In this document: piece after piece, positions 43,047 through 51,671 of the stretch
How the letters are laid out: every line of letters starts with the position of its first letter
Position numbering within the stretch: the first letter of the stretch is position 1
Made by a program: the position numbers and the translations under genes
Notes under the pieces: generated by a model
The model's input: the letters and a program-made list of their open reading frames with translations, nothing else
Told to the model about the DNA's origin: nothing
The model's database searches: none
Source of the DNA: Deinococcus sp. JMULE3
GTDB taxonomy: Bacteria > Deinococcota > Deinococci > Deinococcales > Deinococcaceae
DNA length: 64,000 bases
Reading direction: 5' to 3'
Assembly: GCF_013337115.1 (NCBI RefSeq)
Contig: NZ_SGWE01000003.1
Span: 30,092-94,091 of the forward strand

Positions 43047-43475
43047 TCAGAGCTGGACGGGGGTCAGGTCGGGCTGCGGTACCGGCGCGGTGTTGGCGGG
43101 AATGCCGACGCCCCAGCCGCCGCGCGGCGCGGCGATGGGGAGGGCGTACCCGATGAAGTCGCTGGTCGCGGTGAGGGTCAGGTCGCCGTCGGCTGCGCGG
43201 TAGATGCCCTGCCCGCCCTGCGTGCCGGGGGGCAGCGTGCCCAGGTCGAGCACCAGCGTGATGCCGGGCAGGATGCAGCTGGCCTCGCCGTTCTTCAGGC
43301 CCTGGGGGACCTTGCCGAGGGTGCGCAGGGCGGCGGTGGCGACGTCGGTCTGCGGGATGACGCGCAGGCCGCTGGGGCCGTACGTGGTGGGGATGCCGTT
43401 GGTGGCGATCAGGGGGAGGGGCAGCGCGATCTTCAGGCCTTCCCCGGTTTCAGCTTTGTACACAGCGTTGTTCAT
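43047..43475 (-). CDS. capsid decoration/stabilisation protein (142 aa)
   Basis: ATG 43475 with GGAGG upstream. Beta-rich, proline/glycine-rich (LPPGTQGGQGIYRAADGDLT, then SDFIGYALPIAAPRGG). Located between protease/scaffold and capsid genes, where small decoration proteins are found (gpD or DUF2190 type). Assigned by position and composition. Confidence 0.65.
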   Translation of the reverse strand: MNNAVYKAETGEGLKIALPLPLIATNGIPTTYGPSGLRVIPQTDVATAALRTLGKVPQGLKNGEASCILPGITLVLDLGTLPPGTQGGQGIYRAADGDLTLTATSDFIGYALPIAAPRGGWGVGIPANTAPVPQPDLTPVQL

Positions 43476-43527
43476 GAGTGCCTCCGTGGCGGTGAGGGGC
43501 GGTGGGCCGGTGCGGGTGCGGGCGTGG

Positions 43528-44118
43528 TCAGTTGCGCAGGCCCTGGATCAGGCCGTTGCTGAGCAGGCCAGCGCCGACGCCTTCGGTGGTGCGCTGGGCG
43601 GGGTTGTCGTTGTCGCCGCCGGGCAGGGTCGGGCCGCTCGGAGCGGGGCGCTGGGTGCTCTCGGTGGTGCGGCCGCCGAGCATGTGCTGGCGCAGGCTGA
43701 CTTCCTTGGTGACGACGCCCTGCGCGGCCTCGTTGCTGGTGGCGCTGACGGCCGCTTCGACGAGCTGGTCGCGCCACACCCTGGCGAGGTCGATGGTGGT
43801 CGCGCCTTCCTGGTAGGGGGCGAGTTCGGGCAGGTTGGCGGCCTTGATGGCGTCGTCGACCATGCGGGTGCGGCTTTCGCGCACGCCGTTGCTGCGTTCG
43901 GTCTGGAGTTCACTGCGGGCCGTGTCACGCTCGGTCGTGAGGTTCACGACCTGGGCCTGCAGGCCGGGCACCTTCGCGGCCTCGACGGCGGTGGTTTCGG
44001 TCTCGGTGGCGATTTCTTCCAGCACCGCCTGGTATTCGGCGGGGTGGTCGGCCTTGACCTGTTCGAGGCTCCTGCCCAGGCGGGTGGTGAGGGCGGTGAT
44101 CTTGGGGTGGTGTTTCAC
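43528..44118 (-). CDS. nested capsid scaffold protein from an internal start (196 aa)
   Basis: Within the protease gene, AGGAG lies six bases before an in-frame GTG at 44118 (VKHHPKITALTTRLGRSLEQ), exactly where the proline/alanine linker ends. The product would be the coiled-coil scaffold alone. This is the arrangement of lambda C/Nu3. The ribosome-binding site is seen; use of the start is inferred. Confidence 0.6.
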   Translation of the reverse strand: MKHHPKITALTTRLGRSLEQVKADHPAEYQAVLEEIATETETTAVEAAKVPGLQAQVVNLTTERDTARSELQTERSNGVRESRTRMVDDAIKAANLPELAPYQEGATTIDLARVWRDQLVEAAVSATSNEAAQGVVTKEVSLRQHMLGGRTTESTQRPAPSGPTLPGGDNDNPAQRTTEGVGAGLLSNGLIQGLRN

Positions 44119-44991
44119 GGTGGTCTCCTGTGCCGGCGCGGGGGCCGGACTTGGGGTGGGGGCAGGCTGAGGCGCGGGCTGGGGCTTGGTGGGGGGCGGG
44201 GCGAACCCGCCGCTTTCGGCCGTGACCTGCCCGATGGCGTTGGCGGGCAGCGCGACGAAGTCGATGGTGAGGAACGTCAGGTCGTCGCCGGTGACGGAGA
44301 TCTCCGTTTCCGGGTCGAGCAGGCCGGTCGGGTCGGCGATGCCGAGGTCCCCGAACCGTTTCCACTTGACGCTGCTGTACCCGTTCGTGCTGATGCCGAC
44401 GAACACGCCATCCGCGATCAGCTGCTGGATGAGCTGCCCGCTTTCACTGCGGGTGTACAGGCCCTCCCCCACCACGACGGCGTGGCGGGCGACGCTGCCG
44501 CTGCCGGGCGGCCACTCGATGTCCATCTCCTCGATGCTGAGCTTCGTCCAGATGCCGCCGATGGCCTTGAGGTTGCCCTTCCAGCCGTCCTCCCAGCCGG
44601 GGTGTTCGACGAGCGCGGTGAGCTTCCCGACTTGCATGTCCGCCTGGGCGCGGGCGATGGCGCCCTCGTAGGCGCTGCGGGGGTAGAAGCGCCAGTTGAG
44701 GTTGATGATGTCGCACACCGCGATGTTCGCCTTGAACGGCACCTGCTCGCTGCCGCCTTCGGCTTCGAGCACCTGGATCTTCCCGAGGTGCACGGCGCGT
44801 TCGTGCAGGCTGACGCCCTTGTCGGTCTGCCCGTCGCGCACGCCGCGCTCCCGCAGGGTTTCCGGCGTGACGCGGGGTGGGGCGGCCGGGGCACTCTCCT
44901 GCAGGAGAGTCATGCCGGGCGGCACGGGGCGAATGGACGCCGCCGCACCCAGGGCGAGTGCGGCGGTCAAACAGGGACTACGGATTTTCAT
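43528..44991 (-). CDS. prohead protease fused to scaffold
   Basis: 487 residues from ATG 44991 with AGGAGG nine bases upstream. The N-terminal half (about 60-270) resembles phage capsid maturation proteases (NLNWRFYPRSAYEGAIARAQ, LTALVEHPGW, GVFVGISTNGYSSVKW, FLTIDFVALPANAIGQV). The histidine of EHPGW and the serine of GISTNGYSS are candidate catalytic residues. After a proline/alanine linker (about 270-290) the C-terminal half is a scaffold-like coiled coil. A nested in-frame start with its own ribosome-binding site lies at the junction (44118). Confidence 0.8.
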   Translation of the reverse strand: MKIRSPCLTAALALGAAASIRPVPPGMTLLQESAPAAPPRVTPETLRERGVRDGQTDKGVSLHERAVHLGKIQVLEAEGGSEQVPFKANIAVCDIINLNWRFYPRSAYEGAIARAQADMQVGKLTALVEHPGWEDGWKGNLKAIGGIWTKLSIEEMDIEWPPGSGSVARHAVVVGEGLYTRSESGQLIQQLIADGVFVGISTNGYSSVKWKRFGDLGIADPTGLLDPETEISVTGDDLTFLTIDFVALPANAIGQVTAESGGFAPPPTKPQPAPQPAPTPSPAPAPAQETTVKHHPKITALTTRLGRSLEQVKADHPAEYQAVLEEIATETETTAVEAAKVPGLQAQVVNLTTERDTARSELQTERSNGVRESRTRMVDDAIKAANLPELAPYQEGATTIDLARVWRDQLVEAAVSATSNEAAQGVVTKEVSLRQHMLGGRTTESTQRPAPSGPTLPGGDNDNPAQRTTEGVGAGLLSNGLIQGLRN

Positions 44992-45004
44992 GCGAGGGTG
45001 CCTC

Positions 45005-45346
45005 CTATTCGGCGAGGTGCTGCTGTCCGGGCAGGCCGGGGCCGCGCGTCGTGGCGCGGGACCAGCCGATGTTCAGGACGTCCTGAGCGCCACCGAACGG
45101 CTGCACCTGGAAGCCGCGGCGGGTCAGGTCGCGGCGCACGGCGAGCAGCTGGTCCGGGTTGAGGTGAAAGGGGCGCAGGTCGAGCTGCACGCCGGTCAGG
45201 CCCGCGGGACCGCTGGCGGCGTCGCGGATCTGGGTGTCGGCGTGCTCCAGCGCGGGCCGGATCGCCTCCCGGTTGCGGTCCGCGTGGCCCTGCTGGGCGT
45301 GCGCGGCGAGCTGGGCGGCGTGGGCAGCGTCGATGGGGTCGGTCAT
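45005..45346 (-). CDS. hypothetical phage head-region protein (113 aa)
   Basis: The start is taken as ATG 45346 (MTDPIDAAHAAQLAAHAQQG). Helical, histidine/glutamine-rich N-terminal half, then a small alpha/beta part ending QDVLNIGWSRATTRGPGLPG. Between portal and protease genes. No family recognised; could be a minor head or portal-associated protein. Confidence 0.6.
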   Translation of the reverse strand: MTDPIDAAHAAQLAAHAQQGHADRNREAIRPALEHADTQIRDAASGPAGLTGVQLDLRPFHLNPDQLLAVRRDLTRRGFQVQPFGGAQDVLNIGWSRATTRGPGLPGQQHLAE

Positions 45347-45396
45347 AGGGGCACCTCGGGGGCAGGGGCTGCGAGCTCGGGGCGGCTGGGGGCACG

Positions 45397-46824
45397 TCAC
45401 GGGGTGCCCGGTGCGGGCGGGGGGTTGTCCTGCAGGGCGGTCGCGCCGCGTTCCTTCTCGCGGGCGGCGTCGAAGCCGATGTCGCTGGTGAGGGTCTGCG
45501 CGCTGGCGTACCCGTGTGTCGCGGCGAATTCAGCGCGGCGGATGATCATCTCCAGGCTTTCCTCGCGGATCTCGGGGAACTCGATGGGGAAGTCGATCAG
45601 GTCGATGGGCACGCGGCGGCGGCTGCCTTTGCTGGCCTGCCACCGGCGGTCGCGGCCGCCCCGGCGGATCACCTCGGCGCGGAGCGTGCGGACGATGGTG
45701 TGCCGGAAGGCCGCCTGGCGTTTGTTCGCGAGGCGGATGCTGGGCAGGCCCATGGCCTCGGCGGTGGTGCGGGTGGCGCCGCCGCCCTCGCCGAAGTAAT
45801 GCTCGGGCATACCGCCGATCGTCAGGGCCACCATGCGCAGGATGAGCTTCATGTCCTGCGCGGCGTCCGCGGCGCCCTGCGCGGGCTTCAGGAAGTCCAG
45901 GCTTTCGTTCACGCCGTCGTACTTCACGCCACTGGCGTCGGTGTACCCGGGCTGGTGGATCAGCGGGATGACGCCACCCTGCTCGGGCAGGTGCCGGAAG
46001 CCCAGGGCTTTCATCCGCCAGCCGTGCACGCCGCCGTCCCGCACGCCGTTGGCGTCCTCGCCGTTCGGGTCGAGGAACGCCTTGTACACCGCGAGGATGC
46101 GCTGCTGCAACTGGTGAACGTTCAGCCGCATGTTCATCATGTTCACGTACGCGATGGCGAAGTCCGCGGCGCCCAGCGCGACCGGGAAGCCGCGCGGATC
46201 GTTGTAGAACGCGTTGTGGGCGTTCCACACGAACTGCCCCTGCTCCCAGGTGAGTTTCTGCTGATCAGCCAGTTCCAGACTGAGCCGCTCCGCCATGTCG
46301 CTCGGCGTGGCGCCACGCCGGGTGTTGAAGTCCACCGTGAACCCGCTCATGTCCACGTCGATCAGGCCGATCAGCGCGGGCACGTCCGGCGGCGGGGCGT
46401 CCGGGCCGGTCGGGAACACCACGGCCTGCTCCCCGTCGAGCATCCACTCGTTGATCATGCGGCTGCTGATCACGTGTTCCAGGCTGTTCGCCATCCAGAA
46501 GTCGTCGAGGATCTGCTGGAGGCCCTTGTCGGCCAGGGTGCCGTACCGGATGGCGTCCCCGACGAGGAACGCGGCGGCCAGCTCCACGGCGATCTGGAAC
46601 AGGCCGTTGGCGTGGTACAGGGTGCGGCACGTCTGCCGGGCGAAGGCGCGGCTGAAGCCGTACCGGCCGTAGATGCCTGCGCCGGCGCTGGGCGCGCCGT
46701 CACGCCAGCCGGGGTTGAACATGGTCGGGTCGAACGCGGGGGGCTGCCCGCCGCGGATCTGCACCGCGCGGGTCTCCTGCGAACGCCGGAGGGGCTGGCC
46801 GTCCGGGCCGTAGAGCGTTGTCAC
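45397..46824 (-). CDS. portal protein
   Basis: 475 residues from GTG 46824 with AGGAGG upstream. Helical N-terminus (SRAFARQTCRTLYHANGLFQ), central clip/wing region, and the characteristic ALTIGGMPEHYFGEGGGATR (near residue 345) and AEAMGLPSIRLANKRQAAFR segments of phage portals. Forms the dodecameric DNA gate at one capsid vertex. Lies directly after terL as expected. Confidence 0.88.
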   Translation of the reverse strand: MTTLYGPDGQPLRRSQETRAVQIRGGQPPAFDPTMFNPGWRDGAPSAGAGIYGRYGFSRAFARQTCRTLYHANGLFQIAVELAAAFLVGDAIRYGTLADKGLQQILDDFWMANSLEHVISSRMINEWMLDGEQAVVFPTGPDAPPPDVPALIGLIDVDMSGFTVDFNTRRGATPSDMAERLSLELADQQKLTWEQGQFVWNAHNAFYNDPRGFPVALGAADFAIAYVNMMNMRLNVHQLQQRILAVYKAFLDPNGEDANGVRDGGVHGWRMKALGFRHLPEQGGVIPLIHQPGYTDASGVKYDGVNESLDFLKPAQGAADAAQDMKLILRMVALTIGGMPEHYFGEGGGATRTTAEAMGLPSIRLANKRQAAFRHTIVRTLRAEVIRRGGRDRRWQASKGSRRRVPIDLIDFPIEFPEIREESLEMIIRRAEFAATHGYASAQTLTSDIGFDAAREKERGATALQDNPPPAPGTP

Positions 46825-46837
46825 GGGTGATCACCTC

Positions 46838-48318
46838 CTAGTCGAGACTGCCGGGGCCGAGCTGGGCGGCGGCGGCACGAGGTTTGGGTTGCGGGGTGTC
46901 TTTCAGTGCGTTGTATGCGCCGCTGGTGGCGTCCACGTCGTCGTCGTGCACGCCGGGCGTGGGGAACTTCTCCAGGGTGCGGAGGTACGCTTCGTTCCAG
47001 TCGGCGCGCTTGATACGGACGTTCTTCCCTTCCGCCTGGGCGCTGAACGGTCCGAACCGCACCACCTTGGCCTTGCTGACCGGGAAGACCCGCGTGTTGA
47101 AGCGGGACAGCAGGCGGACGTAATTGGCCGCGTCGGACTTCCCGGCTGATCCGGGGTCCTGTTCGATGCCGATGGTGACGTTCAGGCCGTACGTCTGGTG
47201 GTCCATCTCGGCCGTCGCGAGGATCATCTGCTCGACGGTCATGGGGCCGCCGCGGAAGCGGACGACGTCCTCGATGTAGATCAGGCCGTCCTCGGCGATC
47301 GCCATGAGCACCCCGACGGTCCAGTCGGGGTCCGGACTGTCTTTCGTGACTTCGGTCGCGGCGCGGTCCCAGTAGCGGATGCGGCGGGCTGCGCGGGGCG
47401 CGGCGTCCACGAACTGCACCCAGCTGCGGCGGAACAGCGTCCCTTCCTTCGCCTTGGCCTTCCAGTTCCCGTCGAGCAGCTTGGCCCGCTCCACCGTGTC
47501 CAGCACCATCAGGTTCGCGCGGTACGCCGGGTCGGCGTTCACGAGCACCTGGTTGTCCTGCAGGCTGGCCGGGATGAACGTGAGGCTCTTGACCTGCTCG
47601 GCGCTCAGGCCCGCGTGCGGGATCTGCTCCAGCACCTGCTCGGGCGTGTCGCCCCAGATCATCACGCCGCCCTCGCGCACGAAGTACCGGAGCACGCCGC
47701 CGCGCTCCAGGATCGGGAAGCCGTACCGGGGGTTCGGTTCGCCGTCCGGGAGCAGCTCGTCCTGATCGATCCACCACGCGATCAGGTCCGCCACCCAGGA
47801 GTCCGGGTCGGGGTTCGTGCTCGCGCGGATGTACGGCCGGATGCCGCTCGTCGAACGGTTCCGGCTGAACATGTACCAGAACTGCGACGCCAGGAAGTGC
47901 GTCAGCTCGTCGTATTCGATCAGGACGATCTGCGAGCCCTGGTAGGCCTGCACGTCATCCTGCCGCTGGAGGTGATCAAAGCCGATCTTCGCGCCGCTCG
48001 GGAAGAAGAACGTCTTTTCGTTGCGGTTGCTGCGCGCCGTGAACATCGGGTACAGCTGGGACGCTTCGTCCCACAGACCGCCCTCGTTGAAGATCTGCAC
48101 GCCCTCCCGGCGGAAGATCACGCAGCCGAACTTCGGGTTGTGAATGTGCCGGAGCGGCTCGACCAGCAGGGACCAGGACTTACCTAGCCACCCCCGGCAG
48201 CGCCGCCGTAGATCACGATGTCGGCGGGCGACTCGAAGAACTGCGTCTGCGGCCCAGGCTGCGGCCTGAGCTCTTTCACTGCTGGGGGTTGGGGTTCACC
48301 CCCCTTCCGGCGCGTCAC
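46838..48318 (-). pseudogene. terL: terminase large subunit, frame broken by a 5-bp insertion in Walker A
   Basis: The natural start is GTG 48318, overlapping the stop of the small-terminase-like gene. The N-terminus reads FFESPADIVIYGGAAGGG and then hits TAG at 48186-48184; the ATPase continues in another frame as KSWSLLVEPLRHIHNPKFGC. Deleting five bases (TAGGT, 48182-48186) restores GGAAGGGKSW, the classical terminase Walker A, and a 491-residue protein. The rest is intact: Walker B IVLIEYDELTHF near residue 120 and nuclease-domain aspartates (RYWDRAATE, VHDDDVDATSG). As read, only the 428-residue C-terminal part from 48121 is open. Confidence 0.85.
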
Positions 48319-49175
48319 GGCGCGCCCCCGTCCCGCCCGTTGCTGGGCAGCACCACCACGGTCGCAGCAGTGAGCGGCGCGCCGTTCTCACCCGTGACCT
48401 CGTGGCGTTCCTTGAACATCCCCAGCACCTTCGCGCCCATCTCCACGCCGTCCAGCCAGTCGTACACCTCGATCACGTCCCCGTACTTCGTGGGTTTCAC
48501 GCTCTTGATGTACCGGGTCAGGCCCTTCTGCATGGCCAGCTCGTAGCAGAGCACGCGCTTGGTGACCATCACGGTCTCCAGCGTCACGCGCGTCGCGTCC
48601 GGATTCACCGCCAGAACCTCGACGTACTCCATCGCCTCTCTCTGAAGCGCGAGCAGCCGCTCCCCCTGGAGCTTCAGGGTGGCCTCGTCGACCCCCTCCT
48701 GTCCGTTCACGTACGACCGCAGCGCGTCCAGTTTCCGCTGCACCAGCGGCAGCAGATCCGCCACGCGCCGGGACACGTACTCCTCTGCCGGCACCTGGAT
48801 CTCCCGCTCGATCTCAGAGCGGTCGAACGTACGCAGGTCCTGGATGTCCCCGCGGATGTCATGCGCGCCGAAGCCGTTCGCGTCGAGGCCCGCGAGGTAC
48901 GCTTCCCAGACTCTAAGTCGCTTTAAGACCTGGCTGCCCTGCACGTGGGCGGTCTGTTCGCTGTAGCCCGCGAGGCGGGCGGCTTCGGTGTTGTTCTTCT
49001 TTTCCAGTTTGTACCGGATGAAGAGCCGTTCGCGGGGGGTGCAGAGGCGGAGTTTGGCCTGGAATTCGGTTTCCTGGGGGGTCAGCTCGATGTCTTTTTT
49101 CGGGCTGGGCGGTGTTTTTTCTGTTTTGGCGGGTGCCCGTGGGCTCCGCTTGGGGGTGTGTTTCCTGGGGGCCAC
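48315..49175 (-). CDS. terminase small subunit-like protein 1 (286 aa)
   Basis: The start is GTG 49175 with GAGGTG six bases upstream; upstream in-frame sequence is arginine-rich and non-coding. A lysine/proline-rich N-terminus precedes RERLFIRYKLEKKNNTEAAR and LAGYSEQTAHVQGSQVLKR, the Terminase_2-type DNA-binding helices of TerS. A helical core follows and a C-terminal tail ends GENGAPLTAATVVVLPSNGR. The same tail is found on the neighbouring TerS-like protein. Overlaps terL by four bases. Confidence 0.8.
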   Translation of the reverse strand: MAPRKHTPKRSPRAPAKTEKTPPSPKKDIELTPQETEFQAKLRLCTPRERLFIRYKLEKKNNTEAARLAGYSEQTAHVQGSQVLKRLRVWEAYLAGLDANGFGAHDIRGDIQDLRTFDRSEIEREIQVPAEEYVSRRVADLLPLVQRKLDALRSYVNGQEGVDEATLKLQGERLLALQREAMEYVEVLAVNPDATRVTLETVMVTKRVLCYELAMQKGLTRYIKSVKPTKYGDVIEVYDWLDGVEMGAKVLGMFKERHEVTGENGAPLTAATVVVLPSNGRDGGAP

Positions 49176-49204
49176 GGGGTTCACCTCGCTTGGCTGGGAG
49201 TGGA

Positions 49205-49630
49205 TCAGGTGCCGTCGCTGCGGCCGTTGCTGGGGATGATGACGACAGCGGCGGGAGCGGCGGGGAGGGCTTCGCCGTCGGGGCCGCTGAGTTCGACGCT
49301 GGTGCGTTGTTTGCCCCACCGTTCTGGGTGGCTGCGTTCGAGGTACCACGCGTCTGCCTTCCAGTTGCCTTTCTGGCCGCTGACGCGGATGCGGGCGACG
49401 CTTTCGATCTCAGCGCTGGCGCGGGCTTCGAGCACGGCCGCGCGGAACTCGCGGTAGATGGTGTTGCCGTCGCCGGACTTCTCGCCGCGTTTCATCCACT
49501 CGTAGTACGTGTCGGGGTTGATGCCGACGTAGTCGCAGCAGGTTTCGATCCAGTTCCCGGCGCGGATGGCGCGGAGGAACTTCGACTGGACGTCGGCGGT
49601 GAGTTTGGTTTTCCGGCCGGGGGTGGCCAC
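49205..49630 (-). CDS. terminase small subunit-like protein 2 (141 aa)
   Basis: GTG 49630 is preceded by GAGGTG at six bases (GTG 49639 is possible but has no site). N-terminal helix-turn-helix (RAGNWIETCCDYVGINPDTY, then YEWMKRGEKSG) is typical of small phage terminase subunits. The C-terminal tail GPDGEALPAAPAAVVIIPSN and GRSDGT mirrors the tail of the gene at 48315-49175. Confidence 0.75.
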   Translation of the reverse strand: MATPGRKTKLTADVQSKFLRAIRAGNWIETCCDYVGINPDTYYEWMKRGEKSGDGNTIYREFRAAVLEARASAEIESVARIRVSGQKGNWKADAWYLERSHPERWGKQRTSVELSGPDGEALPAAPAAVVIIPSNGRSDGT

Positions 49631-49699
49631 GGTGATCACCTCGCATGGGTGGGGTGCGGCCCGCGCTCCGGGGTGGGAGGCGGGCCGCTGGGGGGTGGG

Positions 49700-49882
49700 T
49701 TAGCGCCGGGCTGCTCTGAGCTGGGCGAAGGCGCGGGTGGGCGTCCAGCCGTCGTTGGCGAGCGTGACCAGCTGGCGGACTTGCATGGCACTCAGGCCAG
49801 GGTGCTGCTGGAGGTGTGCCTGGATCTGCTCGGTTGTCCAGGGGGTGCGCTGCACGAGTTCGCGCTGGATGTTGTCGTTCAT
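49700..49882 (-). CDS. small phage protein (60 aa)
   Basis: ATG 49882 overlaps the stop of the methyltransferase gene (ATGA). Wholly helical, TTEQIQAHLQQHPGLSAMQV, then VRQLVTLANDGWTPTRAFAQ, with a possible helix-turn-helix. Function unknown. Confidence 0.6.
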   Translation of the reverse strand: MNDNIQRELVQRTPWTTEQIQAHLQQHPGLSAMQVRQLVTLANDGWTPTRAFAQLRAARR

Positions 49883-50970
49883 CGGTCTCCGGGGGTGAGG
49901 ATGGTCTGCCGGATGTGCTGGGCGATGGCGCGGGTCATGAGCGGGGGGACGCTGTTGCCGATGCCGTTCCAGGCGTTCACGAAGTCGTCGATCGGGTCGC
50001 CGGTGGTCGCGAACTGGTACGGGTCAGGGAACGACCCGAGGCGTTTGAGTTCGGGGATGGTCATGAGGCGCGGCCAGCGCCAGTGGTACAGCCCGTTGTT
50101 CGCGCGGCCGTCGCGCTGCACGCCGACCGTCTTGAGGATGGTGGGGGCGGGCCGGTCCGGGTGGATCTTGCTGTGACTGAACATGTGGCCGCGCGGGTGC
50201 AGGTCCTTGAAGCTACGGCCGTCGCCGGTGCGGGCCCAGACCGGGAGCCACTTGTCGTGGAGTTTCATGCCGTCCTGCACGTCGGGCAGTCCGTGGAGGG
50301 CCTGCCGAACCGTGATCACGCCGGTCTGCGGTGAGGGCAGGGTGGGCTGAATGCCGAGGTCCTCACGCACGCCGATGACGATGAGTCTGGTGCGGGACTG
50401 CGGGACGCCCAGGTACTTGGCGTTGATCAGGCCGCTGACAGTGCGGTACCCGGGTCCGGCGGTGCGCAGCGCGTCGATGGCTTCCTGGTAGATCTGGATC
50501 ATCTGCCCGGTGACCATGCCGCGCACGTTCTCCATCACGAACACCCTGGGCTGGAGTCCGTCGAGGAGACGGACGAACTCGCGGAACAGCTGATTGCGGG
50601 GGTCGTCGAGTTGCCGCGTGCCGGTCATGCTGAACCCCTGGCAGGGCGGGCTGCCGTCGAACAGGTCGAGTTCGCCGGGTCGGAGGCCGGTGCGGCGCAG
50701 GACCTCGGCGACGCTCAGCTGCGCGATGTCCCCGTGGTAGACGTCCAGGGCGGGGTAGTTCAGGCGCAGGGTGTCGGCGGCGTGCTGGTCCCATTCGACG
50801 GCGAGCAGTTCGTGGTACCCGGCCATGTGGTAGCCGGTGCTGCTGCCGCCCCGTCCGGCGAAGGTGCTGATGACGGTCGGGGCGTCCGGGGCGCGGGGGG
50901 CGGTGGCGTCTGCCCAGGCCCGCTGGAGTTCTGCCGGGTAGCTGGGTTGCCTGATGAACCAGGGCGTCAC
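49879..50970 (-). CDS. C5-cytosine DNA methyltransferase
   Basis: 363 residues from GTG 50970, overlapping the upstream stop. Motif I FAGRGGSSTGYHMAG near residue 38, motif IV GSPPCQGFS near 107 (catalytic Cys), motif VI VFVMENVRG near 145, and motif IX-X GIGNSVPPLMTRAIAQHI near the end. All key motifs present. No cognate restriction enzyme is adjacent, so it is likely a phage orphan methyltransferase that protects virion DNA or regulates. Confidence 0.93.
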   Translation of the reverse strand: MTPWFIRQPSYPAELQRAWADATAPRAPDAPTVISTFAGRGGSSTGYHMAGYHELLAVEWDQHAADTLRLNYPALDVYHGDIAQLSVAEVLRRTGLRPGELDLFDGSPPCQGFSMTGTRQLDDPRNQLFREFVRLLDGLQPRVFVMENVRGMVTGQMIQIYQEAIDALRTAGPGYRTVSGLINAKYLGVPQSRTRLIVIGVREDLGIQPTLPSPQTGVITVRQALHGLPDVQDGMKLHDKWLPVWARTGDGRSFKDLHPRGHMFSHSKIHPDRPAPTILKTVGVQRDGRANNGLYHWRWPRLMTIPELKRLGSFPDPYQFATTGDPIDDFVNAWNGIGNSVPPLMTRAIAQHIRQTILTPGDR

Positions 50971-51671
50971 GCCTGGATGGTCTCGCCGCAGTGCGGGCAG
51001 GTCAGGGTCCGGAGCGCCGGGGCGGGTAGGCTGGCGGGCGGCAGGGTGGGGGCGTGCGCGGCGGGCTGCGCGTGGGCGGCCTGGGGGGCACTGCCCGCGG
51101 CGGGTGCGGTCGGGGCGCTGGGCGGCATAGCGGGGGTGGGGGCCGGGGCCGCGAGGCGGGCTGGGTCAGGGTCAGGTACCGCGTGGAAGCTGGCGGGCAG
51201 TTCGCCGCCGATCTTCTCCTGCAGCATCTCCAGGTCCGTGGGCGTGAAGCCCGTCCCGTACAGGGTGGGGTCGAGGTGGCTGAGTTCTTCGAGCACGTCG
51301 AGCAGCAGCGCATCGTCCCACCCGCCGAGTTCCTTCGTGCGGGTGTCGCTCAGGGCGTAGCCGTCCACCTCACCGGGGTTGAGCTGGATGTGGATGGTGA
51401 CGACCTGCCACTGATCGCCGACGACCGTGACGCGGCGTGGGGCCTTGCGGCCTTCGGCCTGGTCGATGAGCATCGCGGCGAGCACGCCGTGCCCGGCGGC
51501 GATGCGGCCGCTGGTGTCGTCGATCAGGATCGGGGAGCCGTACCCGTATTTTCCGAGACTGGCCGCGATGGCCTCCAGGTCGTGCCGCCTGGGGTTGCGG
51601 TCCCACGCGAGGGTGGCGAGGTGCTGGATGTCGTGCTGGCCGAGGCGGTGACTCTGGATCTTGGGGGTCAT
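50967..51671 (-). CDS. stand-alone ParB-like nuclease-fold protein with C-terminal zinc knuckle
   Basis: 234 residues from ATG 51671. N-terminal ParB/Srx-like domain (about 20-130) with LEAIAASLGKYGYGSPILID and GRIAAGHGVLAAM. A long proline/alanine linker follows (about 165-220), then CPHCGETIQA, half of a zinc site. Such ParB-like proteins in phages accompany DNA methyltransferases and may bring them to DNA. Overlaps both neighbours (ATGA and GTGA). Confidence 0.8.
   Translation of the reverse strand: MTPKIQSHRLGQHDIQHLATLAWDRNPRRHDLEAIAASLGKYGYGSPILIDDTSGRIAAGHGVLAAMLIDQAEGRKAPRRVTVVGDQWQVVTIHIQLNPGEVDGYALSDTRTKELGGWDDALLLDVLEELSHLDPTLYGTGFTPTDLEMLQEKIGGELPASFHAVPDPDPARLAAPAPTPAMPPSAPTAPAAGSAPQAAHAQPAAHAPTLPPASLPAPALRTLTCPHCGETIQA

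Noticed and set aside
48181..48187. GGTAAGT at the terL break as a splice-site-like signal or intron end
   Set aside because: The extra sequence is only five bases, far too short for any intron or intein; the match to a eukaryotic splice site is chance.
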